Positions 1 through 8,244 of a stretch of DNA of 64,000 nt are shown piece by piece. The stretch lies in contig CAJQUW010008680.1 of assembly GCA_907163375.1 (NCBI GenBank), forward strand, positions 592,501 through 656,500. The letters are read 5' to 3'. The stretch comes from Prostheceraeus crozeri (Eukaryota; Platyhelminthes; Polycladida; Euryleptidae). Made by a program: the position numbers and the translations under genes. The stretch's first letter is position 1; each line of letters starts with the position of its first letter. Below the pieces are notes generated by a model. It saw only the letters and a program-made list of their open reading frames with translations. It ran no database searches and was not told where the DNA came from.

Positions 1-476
1 AAGGGAGTTTATGATCACAGAAATTAAATGAAAGAAAATAGCTTATATAAGCTTATATTTAGGCCTACTAAGCTTAGGATAGGTAACAAGCTGTAGGACC
101 CATATTGTATAACGAAAATGCATAAGCTGATTCAGTAGGCTACTCTTTAAATCTTTCCATCCTGTATGATTTTAAATGAATCATCCCCTTAACTACGTAT
201 CGGCAGGTACTTCTCAAATATTAAATTTTATCTCAAAACGCACACATGTATGTCCTAGCCAGGCTATATGCATACATCCTAGCTCATGTCAGAAGTACAC
301 AGACCTATATTCCCTCGACTCTAAGCCTTCTTTCCCTAAAGATTTTTCAATGAATCCCGAATTAGGTCTAACCCATCAAAATCTATCGTCAGAAGAACTT
401 ATAGCTTAGGCCTACTTCCATATTTTGCTCAATAAACAAAACTTTCATCCGTTTTGATAAATGCTTAAACATCTCA
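1..476. other. AT-rich stretch without a recognised gene
   Basis: I see no coding, RNA or mobile-element signal here. The short open frames have no recognisable composition or motif. The stretch lies downstream of the last exon of the MADF gene, which is on the minus strand, and probably holds its 3' flank. Confidence 0.5.
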
Positions 477-1675
477 TCAAGGCAATTGACACATAGCTAA
501 CGAATCCACAATCATTCCACCACCACATTGTTGATTGAGAGCTGCTTCTTCAGCATCGAAGATTGCCTGTAAAGAAAAAACTCAATATTGACCAAAACTT
601 GTATAATTGTATTATAATTTCTGACCTCTTACATATGCTACATTACTTGATACTAACCTACTGATGTCTACAACATGTAGGACAAATTATCGTATAGTTT
701 TGATCATTGGTTAAGTTTGGGTATAGAATTCATCACACCTATTTACGGTATTCATGGCAGGATTATAGTAGGCTACCAAAACTCATCGCTTTTATACTTT
801 ACCTGAAACATTCATACGCAATATCGAGTTTATATAGACCTGCGTACAGGATTATACTTAGTAGGCTAGCAAAACGCATCGCTTTTATACTTTAGCTGAA
901 AACATTCATACGAAATATCGAGTTTATATAGACCTATGTACGTTATATCGAGGTCGAACTATAAGTTTAAATCAAAATACATGTAACGTTAAATCAAGGT
1001 CCTACTATAAAATAGTACTAGGGTAAATGCACTCACCTTTTGAATATTCAATTTTGCTTGCGCTTTGATACCGAATGGTAACTTTCACAGTTGTGCCGAA
1101 ACGGATTTTCCAAAAGTCTCATCTTCGTCGTCGAGTAAAGTATTTCTGCATTTATCCTTCCATATACTGAGAGCATCAAAAAGCTCGTATTCCAAATCAC
1201 TCTTCTTTCTTTTTCTTGTTGTCGAGAACTCAGCAGTAGTCGTGTCGTTACATACCCTGGAATTCTCATGATCCGTAGATTGTGCTACTTCCTCGTTTAC
1301 AGTTTCTACATTTGAGTCTGATTGGCTTGCTTCGGGAATATTTGAAGTGTGAAACGCTAATTGACTCGTAAAAGAATCCTTCAAAAAGCTCAAGCTCTCG
1401 AACCAAATCCATTTTCGGGAGTTCCTCCTCCCAGAACCACTTGGGATTTTTTAGATCTTCTTCCTGTACGTATCACGAAGACTTCTCCACCGCGATTTAC
1501 ATGTTTCGGGATCTTTACCCAATGTCTGAGATATTTCATGCCAGATATTATTGGCAGCCTCGATGTCATGATGCCGTTTCGAAGACACAGTCCAAATGCA
1601 TGGGTAATTTCGGACAGAATTTATTAGAAGTTCTTCGAAAAGAGTTTCATTGATTTGATCACCTTCAGCTTCCAT
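477..1675 (-). pseudogene. MADF-BESS domain protein gene, two exons, degenerate
   Basis: The first exon (1675-1037) starts at an ATG and encodes a MADF (Myb/SANT-like) DNA-binding domain. It shows the usual elements: an N-terminal helix ending in YPCIW, then HHDIEAANNIWHEIS, CKSRWRSLRDTYRKK and a WIWFESLSFLKD block. A BESS-like tail follows (DEDETFGKSVSAQL). The exon ends at a clean donor (AAG|gtgagt). A polypyrimidine-AG acceptor opens exon 2 (566-477), which reads AIFDAEEAAL and ends in TGA, so both exons keep phase 0. Two in-frame stops lie in exon 1: TAA at 1453-1451, just after RDTYRKKI, and TGA at 1087-1085, just after SVSAQL. The total would be about 240 codons, usual for MADF-BESS factors. 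It is either a decayed host transcription factor or the MADF accessory gene of a Harbinger-type transposon; no DDE transposase is seen beside it. The family and exon structure are clear. Which of the two origins applies is not. Confidence 0.75.
758..941. repeat. tandem duplication of about 90 bp inside the MADF gene intron
   Basis: Two adjacent copies (758-846 and 847-941) share caggattata, a gtaggcta block, catcgcttttatactt and atatcgagtttatatagacc, with a few substitutions and a 3-base insertion. The repeat lies wholly inside the 470-bp intron of the MADF-BESS gene. It looks like a simple local duplication. Confidence 0.8.
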
Positions 1676-1750
1676 GATGACGGTACGACTCCCAGTCAGT
1701 ACAATGTCAAAATGAGAGAGAGAATGAATAGACGCACAGAATAGTCGAAT

Positions 1751-1907
1751 AGAAGTTCAGTGGTAGTGAACTTCTGATTTCAGCTGTGCGTCAGAATCAA
1801 CAAAGGCATGATATCTATGAATTTGAATTTTCCGACGCGCAGCTGTGCGAAGTTCTGACGCACAGCTGTGCGTATGTCAATCGAATTATGAACGCACAGC
1901 TGTGCGT
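1751..1907. promoter_or_regulatory. cluster of ACGCACAGCTGTGCGT palindromes upstream of the MADF gene
   Basis: Two perfect copies of the 16-bp palindrome acgcacagctgtgcgt lie at 1858-1873 and 1892-1907. Near-copies lie at about 1778-1793 and 1833-1850, and a half site at 1731-1739. A 9-bp hairpin (agaagttca / tgaacttct) sits at 1751-1775. The cluster starts about 75 bp upstream of the MADF start codon, on the side expected for its promoter. Repeated palindromes next to a DNA-binding-protein gene suggest binding sites, possibly for its own product. They could instead be subterminal repeats of a transposon. Confidence 0.55.
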
Positions 1908-2545
1908 CGAGTATTCGCACAGACTATAAACGTACCTTTAAACTACGGCTAAAAATGTGTTTAAAACACGAAGGAAATATCGCTTTTCGAAGATGTTGTG
2001 ATGATTCTCTTCAAATATGCGGGCCTCCGAAATTCAACTCTGATATCTGGTTAAATAGGTCTTAAATTTGATGAATTAATTTTCAATCTCTTCTATAGTG
2101 TTTGGGCAGAGAATTTACCATGCATATTGATGCTAGAAAACTTTCTTTGTCTGGTTCGGAATCAACAGCACACTTGACTCTGTCATCTCAATATAAATAT
2201 AAACTGCACTTTTCATTGTCGATGTCACAGTGAATTAGACATCGAGTTTGTTCATTGTGCTTTTTGTTATACGCTTTTTATATTGTGATTACACTGTGAT
2301 ATGCAAAATGTGAGTGCCAAAAAATGTCATGATTCTCCGTTTGGACATCGTTCTCCAAAGTAAGGGAAAATGAAGTTGTTCATGCTGTATGCAGAGGATG
2401 TGAGAAAGCCAATGTCGTTCTAGCTTCAATAATGAAACTTCATTTAACTGTTCTGATGCTTCAGTTCATCAAACAAGCACTTCTGGAGATAGTCGGCACG
2501 TGCAAAGAGAAATTCTACCATTCATATGATGTCTGAGAACTTATA
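1908..2545. other. no recognised gene
   Basis: The stretch is AT-rich without a long open frame. Around 2,380-2,420 one frame gives a short VHAVCRGCEKA string with two Cys pairs, too little to assign. It ends at the Gypsy reverse transcriptase fragment. Confidence 0.4.
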
Positions 2546-2880
2546 CTAATCATATAGATAAAATGTCTTGTCTGCGTGGTTGACAAACCGATTCAAAACT
2601 GAAAATAGCCGTTCATCGCGCTCTTCCATGGTCGATCCAAATATCAAAACGTCATCCAAGTAACACAAGACTCCTGGAAATCCATTCAATATATGATTCA
2701 TAACTTTTTGAAAAACCTCTGGCGCTGAGCTGATACCAAAAGGCATTCTGGTAAACTGGTAATTTCCAATGGGACTGCTGAATACGAGGAGACTTTGGGA
2801 GCAATCTGCGATTGGTATTTGGTAATAACCCGAACGCGCGTCGACCAGAGAAAAATTTTTGACAATTTTGTAACGTTTTC
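2546..2880 (-). mobile_element. Ty3/Gypsy reverse transcriptase fragment (fossil)
   Basis: On the minus strand the translation shows reverse transcriptase motifs: a VDARSGYYQIPIA block, GNYQFTRMPFGISSAPEVFQ, and a catalytic YLDDV box in GVLCYLDDVLIFG. Only about 110 codons of the RT core are present. No LTRs, gag, RNase H or integrase are found around it, so this is an isolated broken relic. It abuts the start of LINE-A. The family call (Ty3/Gypsy) rests on the PFGxxxAPxxFQ and YLDD motifs. Confidence 0.8.
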
Positions 2881-2888
2881 ATAGCAAA

Positions 2889-3246
2889 ATGAGTGCTGCA
2901 ACACCGAAACGTAAAACCAGATCAAACTCTTCTAATGATGTCCAACAACAACGCTTTGATAATCTCAAAGAAGACATTCAAAACTTCATAAAGACGGAGA
3001 TAGCAGGCATCCAAACCGCAATCAGCACATTGTCATCTAGGATCTTTGGTTTGGAGGAGTCCTTGAAAACCGTAATCACATCCCAAACACGCTACGAAAA
3101 TGAAATGCAACAAATGAAACAAAGAATGAATGATCTGACTGAAGAAAATGTTCTGATAAAAAACAAGATTGATATCAATTTCCAGGAAACGGTGTCAGAA
3201 ATTTCAATGCGGGAATCAAAGAGATGCAATATAATTGTATCAGGTA
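2889..3246 (+). CDS. LINE-A ORF1, 5' part (coiled-coil RNA-binding protein)
   Basis: This is the N-terminal part of a LINE ORF1 protein, which normally coats the element RNA. It starts with a basic, Ser-rich tail (MSAATPKRKTRSNSSN). A long heptad-like coiled coil follows from about residue 20 to 105 (LEESLKTVITSQ, MKQRMNDLTEENVLIKNK). It ends in RCNIIVSG, the start of the globular domain. It is cut there by the pogo element. Its continuation is found at 42270-42643. The ATG at 2889 is the first in frame. Confidence 0.7.
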
Positions 3247-3271
3247 GGGGAGGGTGAGGAGAGTTGGCCAC
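3247..3271 (+). repeat. pogo left terminal inverted repeat
   Basis: The first 25 bases, starting ggggagggtgagg and ending ttggccac, match the complement of 35821-35845 at about 20 positions. The TA just outside (3245-3246) is the target duplication. A second motif copy, ending cttggccac, follows at about 3273-3288. Confidence 0.75.
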
Positions 3272-3436
3272 TGTGGAGACTTGGCCACAGTCGAGATCTC
3301 AGAAAGTAATCATCGGGAAGCTAATCCATCTGGCGTTTCATTATCACCCAACATGCCTTGCTCGACGACGGTAATTGGATACTGCTGTCGATCAGTGGCC
3401 TTGTCTACACAGCGTTAAGTTCATTTCAGATCGGTT

Positions 3437-3838
3437 AGTAGTAAGCAAACCTCCACTTTAAACACAGCGCCCCCCCCCCTCGGGAGAGAATCTTGGTCAG
3501 CCGTCCAGGTTGATTTGGGCGGCCGACCAGGTTGACAGATTTTAAAAAACGACAGTTAACGGCGAATTTGGGATGTTTTGGGCTCTAGCGGCTAAAAGGC
3601 TGCTCCAATGGCAGATATGAGTCCAGATTTGGAATCAGCGTGAAATTCTCTATCTGTATGGTGAGTTTCAAGTCAATCGGAGAGAAAAAATTTTCAACAT
3701 TTTTCAGAAAAACGACAGAGTTAGAATTTTTGCGATGGCTGCCTACTGTAGAGCCAAAACGAAGCATCGGATGGGAAAACGGAGGCCAGATTCGGATTCA
3801 GCGTCAAATTCTGCATCGGTAGCGTGAATTTCCAACTC
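3437..3838 (+). repeat. Polinton-1 left terminal inverted repeat
   Basis: This segment is mirrored by 33083-32815 and, beyond LINE-B, by about 28860-28720. It contains a C homopolymer (3470-3479) and two rounds of a sub-repeat with the pattern 'aacgacag, gagccaaaac, gattcggattcagcgtcaaat, gcatcggta'. Related sub-repeats occur in Polinton-2 at 51,200-52,400, so the two elements are of one family. Confidence 0.85.
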
Positions 3839-3892
3839 AATCGGACCTCTAGAATCGGTGATAGAATCGTTTAAAGTTTTCGATGATTAAGA

Positions 3893-3927
3893 TTACGTCA
3901 TCAGCTGATCGCCACAAACTATATAAG
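3893..3927 (+). promoter_or_regulatory. Polinton-1 left-arm promoter: CRE-like site, E-box and TATATAAG
   Basis: The order is gattacgtcat (CRE/ATF-like), cagctg (E-box) and gatcgccaca, then TATATAAG at 3920-3927. The same block is conserved in Polinton-2 at 52461-52496. It is the likely promoter for the long leader and the coiled-coil gene starting at 4642. Confidence 0.55.
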
Positions 3928-4641
3928 CTGGGAACCGAATGAGACTTTTTATTAAGACGAGAGATTGTCAAAAGTAGGTCGTCTCCCTAAAGCTCCGATG
4001 ATAGCATCGAACAATCCAAATTTTGGGTTTCCGTGACTTAGAAAATTTCATTGCTGATATCAGCTAAGGCGTCAGACTCAAAGGTTAGCCAGGAGATGGC
4101 CTTAGTCTCCAGGCCATAAAAGACTCCAAAATTTTAAAGGATTGTAACTTTGCTTCTACAAGTCCTTTTGACTTGATTCAAAAAAGATTCGATCGCTATT
4201 GATCAGACCTATATTTACAGACTACTTATAAATTTCATAAGTAGTGTTAAATGCCGAAAAATTTAAATTCGCTATTTTTAGTGATTTTTCGGGGTTTTCA
4301 AACCTTCTGATTTCAATAAAGACCTTTATAAAGTTGTCACAGGCGAGCTTCGGCTCGAGACTTGCTTCCTGATGTAAATAACTCCACCGGTTTTCATGTC
4401 AAAATCGGGGTCCGAATACCAACACAGTGATATGACGCACGCTCTGTCCGCGGGAGGTTGGATTTGAGGGCCGAGGCCTTGGAGTCGGGATAAGATCCCC
4501 TCTCAGTAATGCCTGTAACGGATTCATCAGCCTAGCTTGTCTATCCTCAAGTGTTGAATGACATATTAGTTGGATTTATAAAAAAAATGATTGTCGATGT
4601 TGCTTGTCAGTAATTCTATTTCATCTTTCCTTCTACAGAAT
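3928..4641 (+). other. conserved non-coding leader of the Polinton left arm
   Basis: There is no credible open frame, but long tracts are conserved with Polinton-2 at 52500-52840 and 53570-53720. Examples are the stretch tcattgctgatatcagctaa and the hairpin ATGGCC...GGCCAT near 4097-4120. Another shared block is the atgacgcacgctctgtccgc segment. It ends in a polypyrimidine stretch and AG (cttctacag) four bases before the ATG at 4642, so part of it may be an intron or a spliced 5'UTR. A structured RNA is possible. Confidence 0.45.
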
Positions 4642-5718
4642 ATGGGAGGCAACTCAAAATTTCTTTTCAAAAAGTGCTCTTGTGGAGAGATTAAGAGAAG
4701 CGGCGAATTTAGACACCACATCAATAAATATAGAAATACTCCTCACTTTCACGAGGAAAGAGCTGTTATTTCCGGCTGCATACATAGCCTAAAATTTTTA
4801 AAATGCAAGGACCATACGGCATTTTACATTGCTCACGCCGAATGTCCAATTAAGAAGGCTGCCAACTACTTGTCATCCGACATCGGCAAATTGATCGCGC
4901 CCTATTTCGATCAAACATCTGTCGATTTAGACGCAGCATTGCAAGATGCAATTGATACCATCTTGTCTCCTACTGCTCCGACCACAGAACATCTAAGTGG
5001 ATCGGAAAGCTCAGACGACTCCGATTCTGAGGAGGTCGTCATTGATGGGAAAGTGGAAGACATAGGAAAACCATCAAACCAGTCTTCCCCTATAAAGAAA
5101 GCGATCACGCAGCAGTCTTCCTCAGTAAAGAAGGGGATCAAGCAGCAAACAGAGAGCTGGAACAAGGATGCTCAGATCGCAAAAGTGAGCCAGGAGTACG
5201 CACTTACCAAATTGAAGGACGAACTGGCTCGTTATAAGAACGAATGCGCGGCTCTTAGGGACGAAAATTTTCACCTCAAGGGTCAGGTAGCTGAGATTCG
5301 GGCCCTCAAGACTCAAGTCCTAAATTTAGAACCTTTCCGCGAAAGGGCGCTTAGCAGCGAAAAACGTGTCACTCAGCAAGCTACCTACATAGAGACTTTA
5401 AAAGCTCACGAAGAGACGTTAAAGTTGAAACTTGAGCAACTCAAAATAAGCCTCACTGGAAGTCAAAAGAAAGAGGAGAGACGAACAACGCTCCACCTTC
5501 CCGTCGTCAACAGCAGAATTGTCGGCAATATAATAATTGAAAGTGAGGACCTGGACACCATATACGAGTGCTACGATGGAGCGATGGCGGAGATGCGCTG
5601 CCTACACATCTCTATCAAGCATGATGGTGACATTAGGGAATTGCGCCACCGCGAGCGGAAACTGCCGGCCAAATATCTTCCCCATCCACCGCCATCGAAG
5701 GTTCAACGAACCGATTAA
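4642..5718 (+). CDS. Polinton-1 Cys/His N-terminal, coiled-coil protein of unknown function
   Basis: I do not recognise a family. I take the ATG at 4642, just after a splice-acceptor-like cttctacag, rather than an upstream non-ATG extension. The 358-residue product starts with a Cys/His-rich part (CSCGE, HH, HFHEE, SGCIH, KCKDH, HAECP), which may bind zinc. An acidic Ser-rich linker follows at about residues 115-135 (ESSDDSDSEE). A long coiled coil spans about 180-295 (LKDELARYKNECAALRDE, LEQLKISL). A small globular end and a basic tail (KVQRTD) close it. It is the first gene of the left arm. Just after its stop lies an intron-like segment (gtaagt at 5730 to ttttcag at 5791). I see no counterpart in the visible part of Polinton-2, although the leader is conserved there. 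Confidence 0.65.
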   Translation: MGGNSKFLFKKCSCGEIKRSGEFRHHINKYRNTPHFHEERAVISGCIHSLKFLKCKDHTAFYIAHAECPIKKAANYLSSDIGKLIAPYFDQTSVDLDAALQDAIDTILSPTAPTTEHLSGSESSDDSDSEEVVIDGKVEDIGKPSNQSSPIKKAITQQSSSVKKGIKQQTESWNKDAQIAKVSQEYALTKLKDELARYKNECAALRDENFHLKGQVAEIRALKTQVLNLEPFRERALSSEKRVTQQATYIETLKAHEETLKLKLEQLKISLTGSQKKEERRTTLHLPVVNSRIVGNIIIESEDLDTIYECYDGAMAEMRCLHISIKHDGDIRELRHRERKLPAKYLPHPPPSKVQRTD

Positions 5719-5812
5719 GTTAATTTATGGTAAGTTAATATCATCTCTATTACTTGAATATAATTTCATCTATTTTCTTTCTATTTTTCAGATGCGACGT
5801 GAACGAACCAAC

Positions 5813-5905
5813 GGCCATTAAGAGGCCACCATGGGGAAAAAAGTGATAGTACCTCCTCGTGGTTTGCCCTGGACAGACTTTGGTCTGACTGAATCCATCA
5901 CACAA
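5813..5905 (+). terminator. 3'-end element, copy 1 (stem plus conserved hairpin)
   Basis: A weak GGCC...GGCC stem (5813-5827) is followed by gaaaaaagtgatagtacctc, a perfect cagac-tttg-gtctg hairpin and ccatcac. The same order recurs at 6283-6385 after the next gene. The outer gtgatag can pair with the closing atcac. The repeated position just after genes suggests a 3'-end processing element. Confidence 0.5.
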
Positions 5906-5942
5906 GTAAAAGAAATATAATCATGTCTTTGTCTCACAGAGG

Positions 5943-5950
5943 TATATAAA
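5943..5950 (+). promoter_or_regulatory. TATA box of the 5988 gene
   Basis: TATATAAA lies 38 bases before the ATG at 5988. The Polinton-2 counterpart (54008-54015) sits 32 bases before its ATG, with matching flanks (ggtatataaacc). Confidence 0.6.
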
Positions 5951-5987
5951 CCATTGCCTCTCTTCCATTTTCATTTTAGTCTCCATC

Positions 5988-6251
5988 ATGCAGACGCCAA
6001 ACATGCTAGTCATCTCTCCTGACAAGCCTCGGCTAAAGCCGAGAAATTTGTTTTATGAGATTTCGCAGATGGAGGAGCAAGAGCGAGTATTCAATAATCT
6101 TGCTCGAATTGGCTCATCAGCTACTGATGATACCGATTCAACAGAGTGGGGGTATATACCGCCCTCTGACAATCGGATGGTTGTAGAGGAGGTCGATTCC
6201 GCTGACATAGAGAGATTAAAAATCTCTCTCAACGGAATCGGTCAAATCTAG
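5988..6251 (+). CDS. conserved Polinton left-arm protein (PRNLF/TEWGYIPP family)
   Basis: This 87-residue acidic protein is of unknown function. It is clearly homologous to the Polinton-2 protein at 54047-54322. The shared parts are MQTPN at the start, a KPRNLF motif, ARIGSSA with a DDTDSTEWGYIPPSD core, and VVEEVD..DIERL near the end. The first ATG follows a TATA box closely, which supports the start. The strongest conservation is in the acidic TEW-GYIPP core, so a protein-protein contact role is plausible but unproven. A histone-like stem-loop follows 32 bases after the stop. Confidence 0.75.
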   Translation: MQTPNMLVISPDKPRLKPRNLFYEISQMEEQERVFNNLARIGSSATDDTDSTEWGYIPPSDNRMVVEEVDSADIERLKISLNGIGQI

Positions 6252-6267
6252 GTATGCATTCGCATAC
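6252..6267 (+). terminator. small hairpin directly after the stop codon
   Basis: gtatgc-attc-gcatac forms a perfect 6-bp stem with a 4-base loop. It begins at the base after the TAG of the upstream gene and sits 15 bases before the histone-type stem-loop. Confidence 0.45.
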
Positions 6268-6282
6268 GAGAACGCTACAAAC

Positions 6283-6298
6283 GGCTCTTTTAAGAGCC
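6283..6298 (+). terminator. histone-mRNA-type 3' stem-loop
   Basis: GGCTCT-TTTA-AGAGCC is a perfect 6-bp stem with a 4-base T-rich loop. It is preceded by aaac and followed by aca. This fits the stem-loop at the 3' end of animal replication-dependent histone mRNAs, which SLBP binds. It lies 32 bases after the stop codon, the usual histone spacing. An A- and G-rich tract (gagcaaaaagtgatag) follows where a U7-type downstream element would be. No histone gene is nearby, so the Polinton gene itself seems to use this signal. Confidence 0.6.
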
Positions 6299-6304
6299 AC
6301 ATAG

Positions 6305-6385
6305 AGCAAAAAGTGATAGTACCTCCTCTTGGTTTGCTCTGGACAGACTTTGGTCTGACTGAATCTATCACGCAAATATAAGAAT
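6305..6385 (+). repeat. 3'-end element, copy 2 (repeat of 5834-5905)
   Basis: The sequence aaaaagtgatagtacctcct, the cagac-tttg-gtctg hairpin and gaatctatcac repeat the element found after the preceding gene with few changes. Here the outer arms gtgatag and ctatcac pair perfectly. The duplication probably copied a whole 3'-end module. Confidence 0.6.
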
Positions 6386-6931
6386 AAAATCATAAAGTTG
6401 TATCTGCTATCAGTCAACTTTAGCGTTGCATGGCACGGAGAATTTCGGTAAAATTCTTCCTGTTGGTGGGCGATCTCTCTTGAGACAGCGGATGATATCG
6501 TAGTGATGAGTGTGGCAAGGGCTTGAGACTTACCTTAATCCGACTTTCCAACGGTCGTCGTGGTCTCTTCGCTCAACGTAGCACTTTGAACGCCAATCGG
6601 TTGAGTCTTAGCTATCTGCCGCAGGTTACTTTTTAAATTCTCCATTGCATACGTTATCTGAGAATGAATCATGAGTTCTATAAGAACTGCCTCTATCATT
6701 GAGGCTAAATGATGAAGGGATGAAATGGGAGGGCACTCTTGCGCCACACGCAAACATATACATCTTCTCTCTTTACTAATAATACGATCTCTTTTGATAG
6801 AAAAGTAGACCGATAATAAATGTGATGATATTCACAACCATGTATACAATTAACCCCATATCTAAATTCTTCCCTTTATTTCCATTTCTAGATCAATACA
6901 TTGCAAAACAAAGACATGTAGTTCCTTACAT

Positions 6932-7207
6932 TTATTTATCAAAGTTCAGTGGGATTGGTTTCAAGTCATTATAAATCTTGTAATATACCACTCGCTTTGG
7001 AGCATCCGGCACTCTTCTGAGTCGCGTCGTCTCTGGTGTGAACTCGCCCTCACTCCATACAACTTGGCTTATGTCACTTTTGTTACCACTCCTCTCCTCG
7101 ACATTGGCGATTTTGGGTTTATTGTCACTGTTCACATCCTCGTCCCATTCATCGACAACTTCGAAAATTTTGTAGAAAATATTCAAGGCTTCAGAAGAAT
7201 TTGCCAT
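6932..7207 (-). CDS. conserved small Polinton protein (NSSEALNIF family), minus-strand copy
   Basis: This is a 91-residue protein of unknown function, homologous to the Polinton-2 protein at 55040-55294. Both start with M-x-NSSEALNIF and KIFEVVDEWDED, have a variable charged middle, and end with a VVW-EGEFTP-TTR block and VPDAPKR. I take the internal ATG at 7207 because homology begins there. In Polinton-2 the gene is on the plus strand and follows a clear TATA box, so this segment has been inverted or duplicated in Polinton-1. An aataaa lies downstream on the minus strand. Confidence 0.65.
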   Translation of the reverse strand: MANSSEALNIFYKIFEVVDEWDEDVNSDNKPKIANVEERSGNKSDISQVVWSEGEFTPETTRLRRVPDAPKRVVYYKIYNDLKPIPLNFDK

Positions 7208-7329
7208 ACTAGACTGCTCGATCGTATGATGTGAATGAGAAGTGCTGCAATCTTCTGATTTAGATAGGATATTCAACAAAACTTTCCTCAACAGCCAATC
7301 AGATCACTCTAATTTAGATAAAAACTGTT

Positions 7330-7568
7330 AAAGTCAGAAGATTGCAAAATATGCCAATCTCAGCTAAAATGACAATTTTGTGATCGTCAATGAGTGCGAT
7401 GAATGCATGAGTAGTCAGGAGAGTAGTAACAAAACTGTAAGAATTATCTGGACAGACGAAGAGTGGACACCGAAAACAACTCGTGAGAGAAGTGTCAGAT
7501 GCTCCCAAACGATCAAGTATGCTTTGATTTTAAATAAATCTAAAGAACCACATGTCACTACTTTTTAA
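7330..7568 (+). pseudogene. second, inverted and decayed copy of the NSSEALNIF-family gene
   Basis: The frame around 7440-7520 reads IIWTDEEWTPKTTRERSV, matching the WTDGEFTPKTTRVRKVPDAP block of the family. The 5' flanks of the two copies are inverted repeats (gcaatcttctga at about 7246 and tcagaagattgc at about 7334), so they are head to head. The N-terminal half is not recognisable. It is a broken copy. Confidence 0.55.
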
Positions 7569-7744
7569 TATTTTCCCTCAGTGATTGAGGTAGTATTTAG
7601 GAAAAATGATAGTGTCTAGCATCAGCTGCTATGATTTATACTGAGCTGTCAAATGATTAGATTTTCACTATGATGTTGATGACTACATTAACCAGAAATA
7701 AGTGAAAACAGACAGATATAACAAATGAAACATATATTCAGAAA

Positions 7745-8140
7745 TTACAAATAATTTAGAAGTTCTTCAGTACTGATATTGTCCCACAGCGATTCACAGC
7801 TACTACAGTCACATTTCAGTTGTCGCAGTCTTTCCTCCGCTGAAGCCAGCACACCAAAGACATACTTCCATTCCACTTCGTTTCTGGGTTGAGACGATGG
7901 GCTGTACCATCTCCGTATGTCATGGAGAAGACTGATATCATCCTCCTTCGACACATCCTCCTTGTTGTATAGTAGGTACTTCAACCTCACATACACTATT
8001 TCCATCTCCTCTTCCTCAGTCAGAGTCGGATATTCCAAGCTTGGAATATCCTCCACTGTTTTCTTCTCCAACTTCACCTTCTTTGGAGCGGGAGGGCAAG
8101 TTGATGTGTCCACGGAGAGAGTTGCTGTTGGTGATTTCAT
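7745..8140 (-). CDS. conserved Polinton protein with SPSSQPRN motif
   Basis: This is a 131-residue, Glu-rich protein of unknown function. It shares the motif W(Y/L)(S/F)SPSSQPRN-x-x-E with the Polinton-2 protein at 55718-56056, in the same orientation. It has a Pro/Thr-rich and Lys-rich N-terminus (APKKVKLEKK, a possible nuclear signal), then an acidic helix-rich region (LTEEEEMEIVY), and a Cys-containing end (CDCSSC). It lies divergent to the polymerase gene, whose TATA box is 100 bases away. Confidence 0.6.
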   Translation of the reverse strand: MKSPTATLSVDTSTCPPAPKKVKLEKKTVEDIPSLEYPTLTEEEEMEIVYVRLKYLLYNKEDVSKEDDISLLHDIRRWYSPSSQPRNEVEWKYVFGVLASAEERLRQLKCDCSSCESLWDNISTEELLNYL

Positions 8141-8236
8141 GACTTCAAATTGTATGTTATAAACTTGATTTGTTAGTGCTTAAGTACAAGTAAGTAGCCA
8201 ATCAAATGAATAGACAATGAATGCCGAGTATGAGAC

Positions 8237-8244
8237 TATATAAA
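8237..8244 (+). promoter_or_regulatory. TATA box of the polymerase gene
   Basis: TATATAAA lies about 130 bases before the ATG at 8371, at the same strand and side as the DNA polymerase B gene. It shares its core with the other TATA boxes of this element. Confidence 0.5.

Noticed and set aside
1065-1271. Plus-strand open frames over the MADF gene
   Set aside because: They are shadows of the minus-strand gene, whose domain and splice sites are clear.
2380-2420. Short VHAVCRGCEKA zinc-like string
   Set aside because: It is too short and has stops close on both sides.
4591-4641. Upstream extension of the coiled-coil protein
   Set aside because: It would need a non-ATG start and crosses a splice-acceptor-like site; the ATG at 4642 is better.
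6283-6298. Remnant of a histone gene
   Set aside because: No histone coding sequence is found near any of the stem-loops, and the stems follow Polinton genes in both elements.
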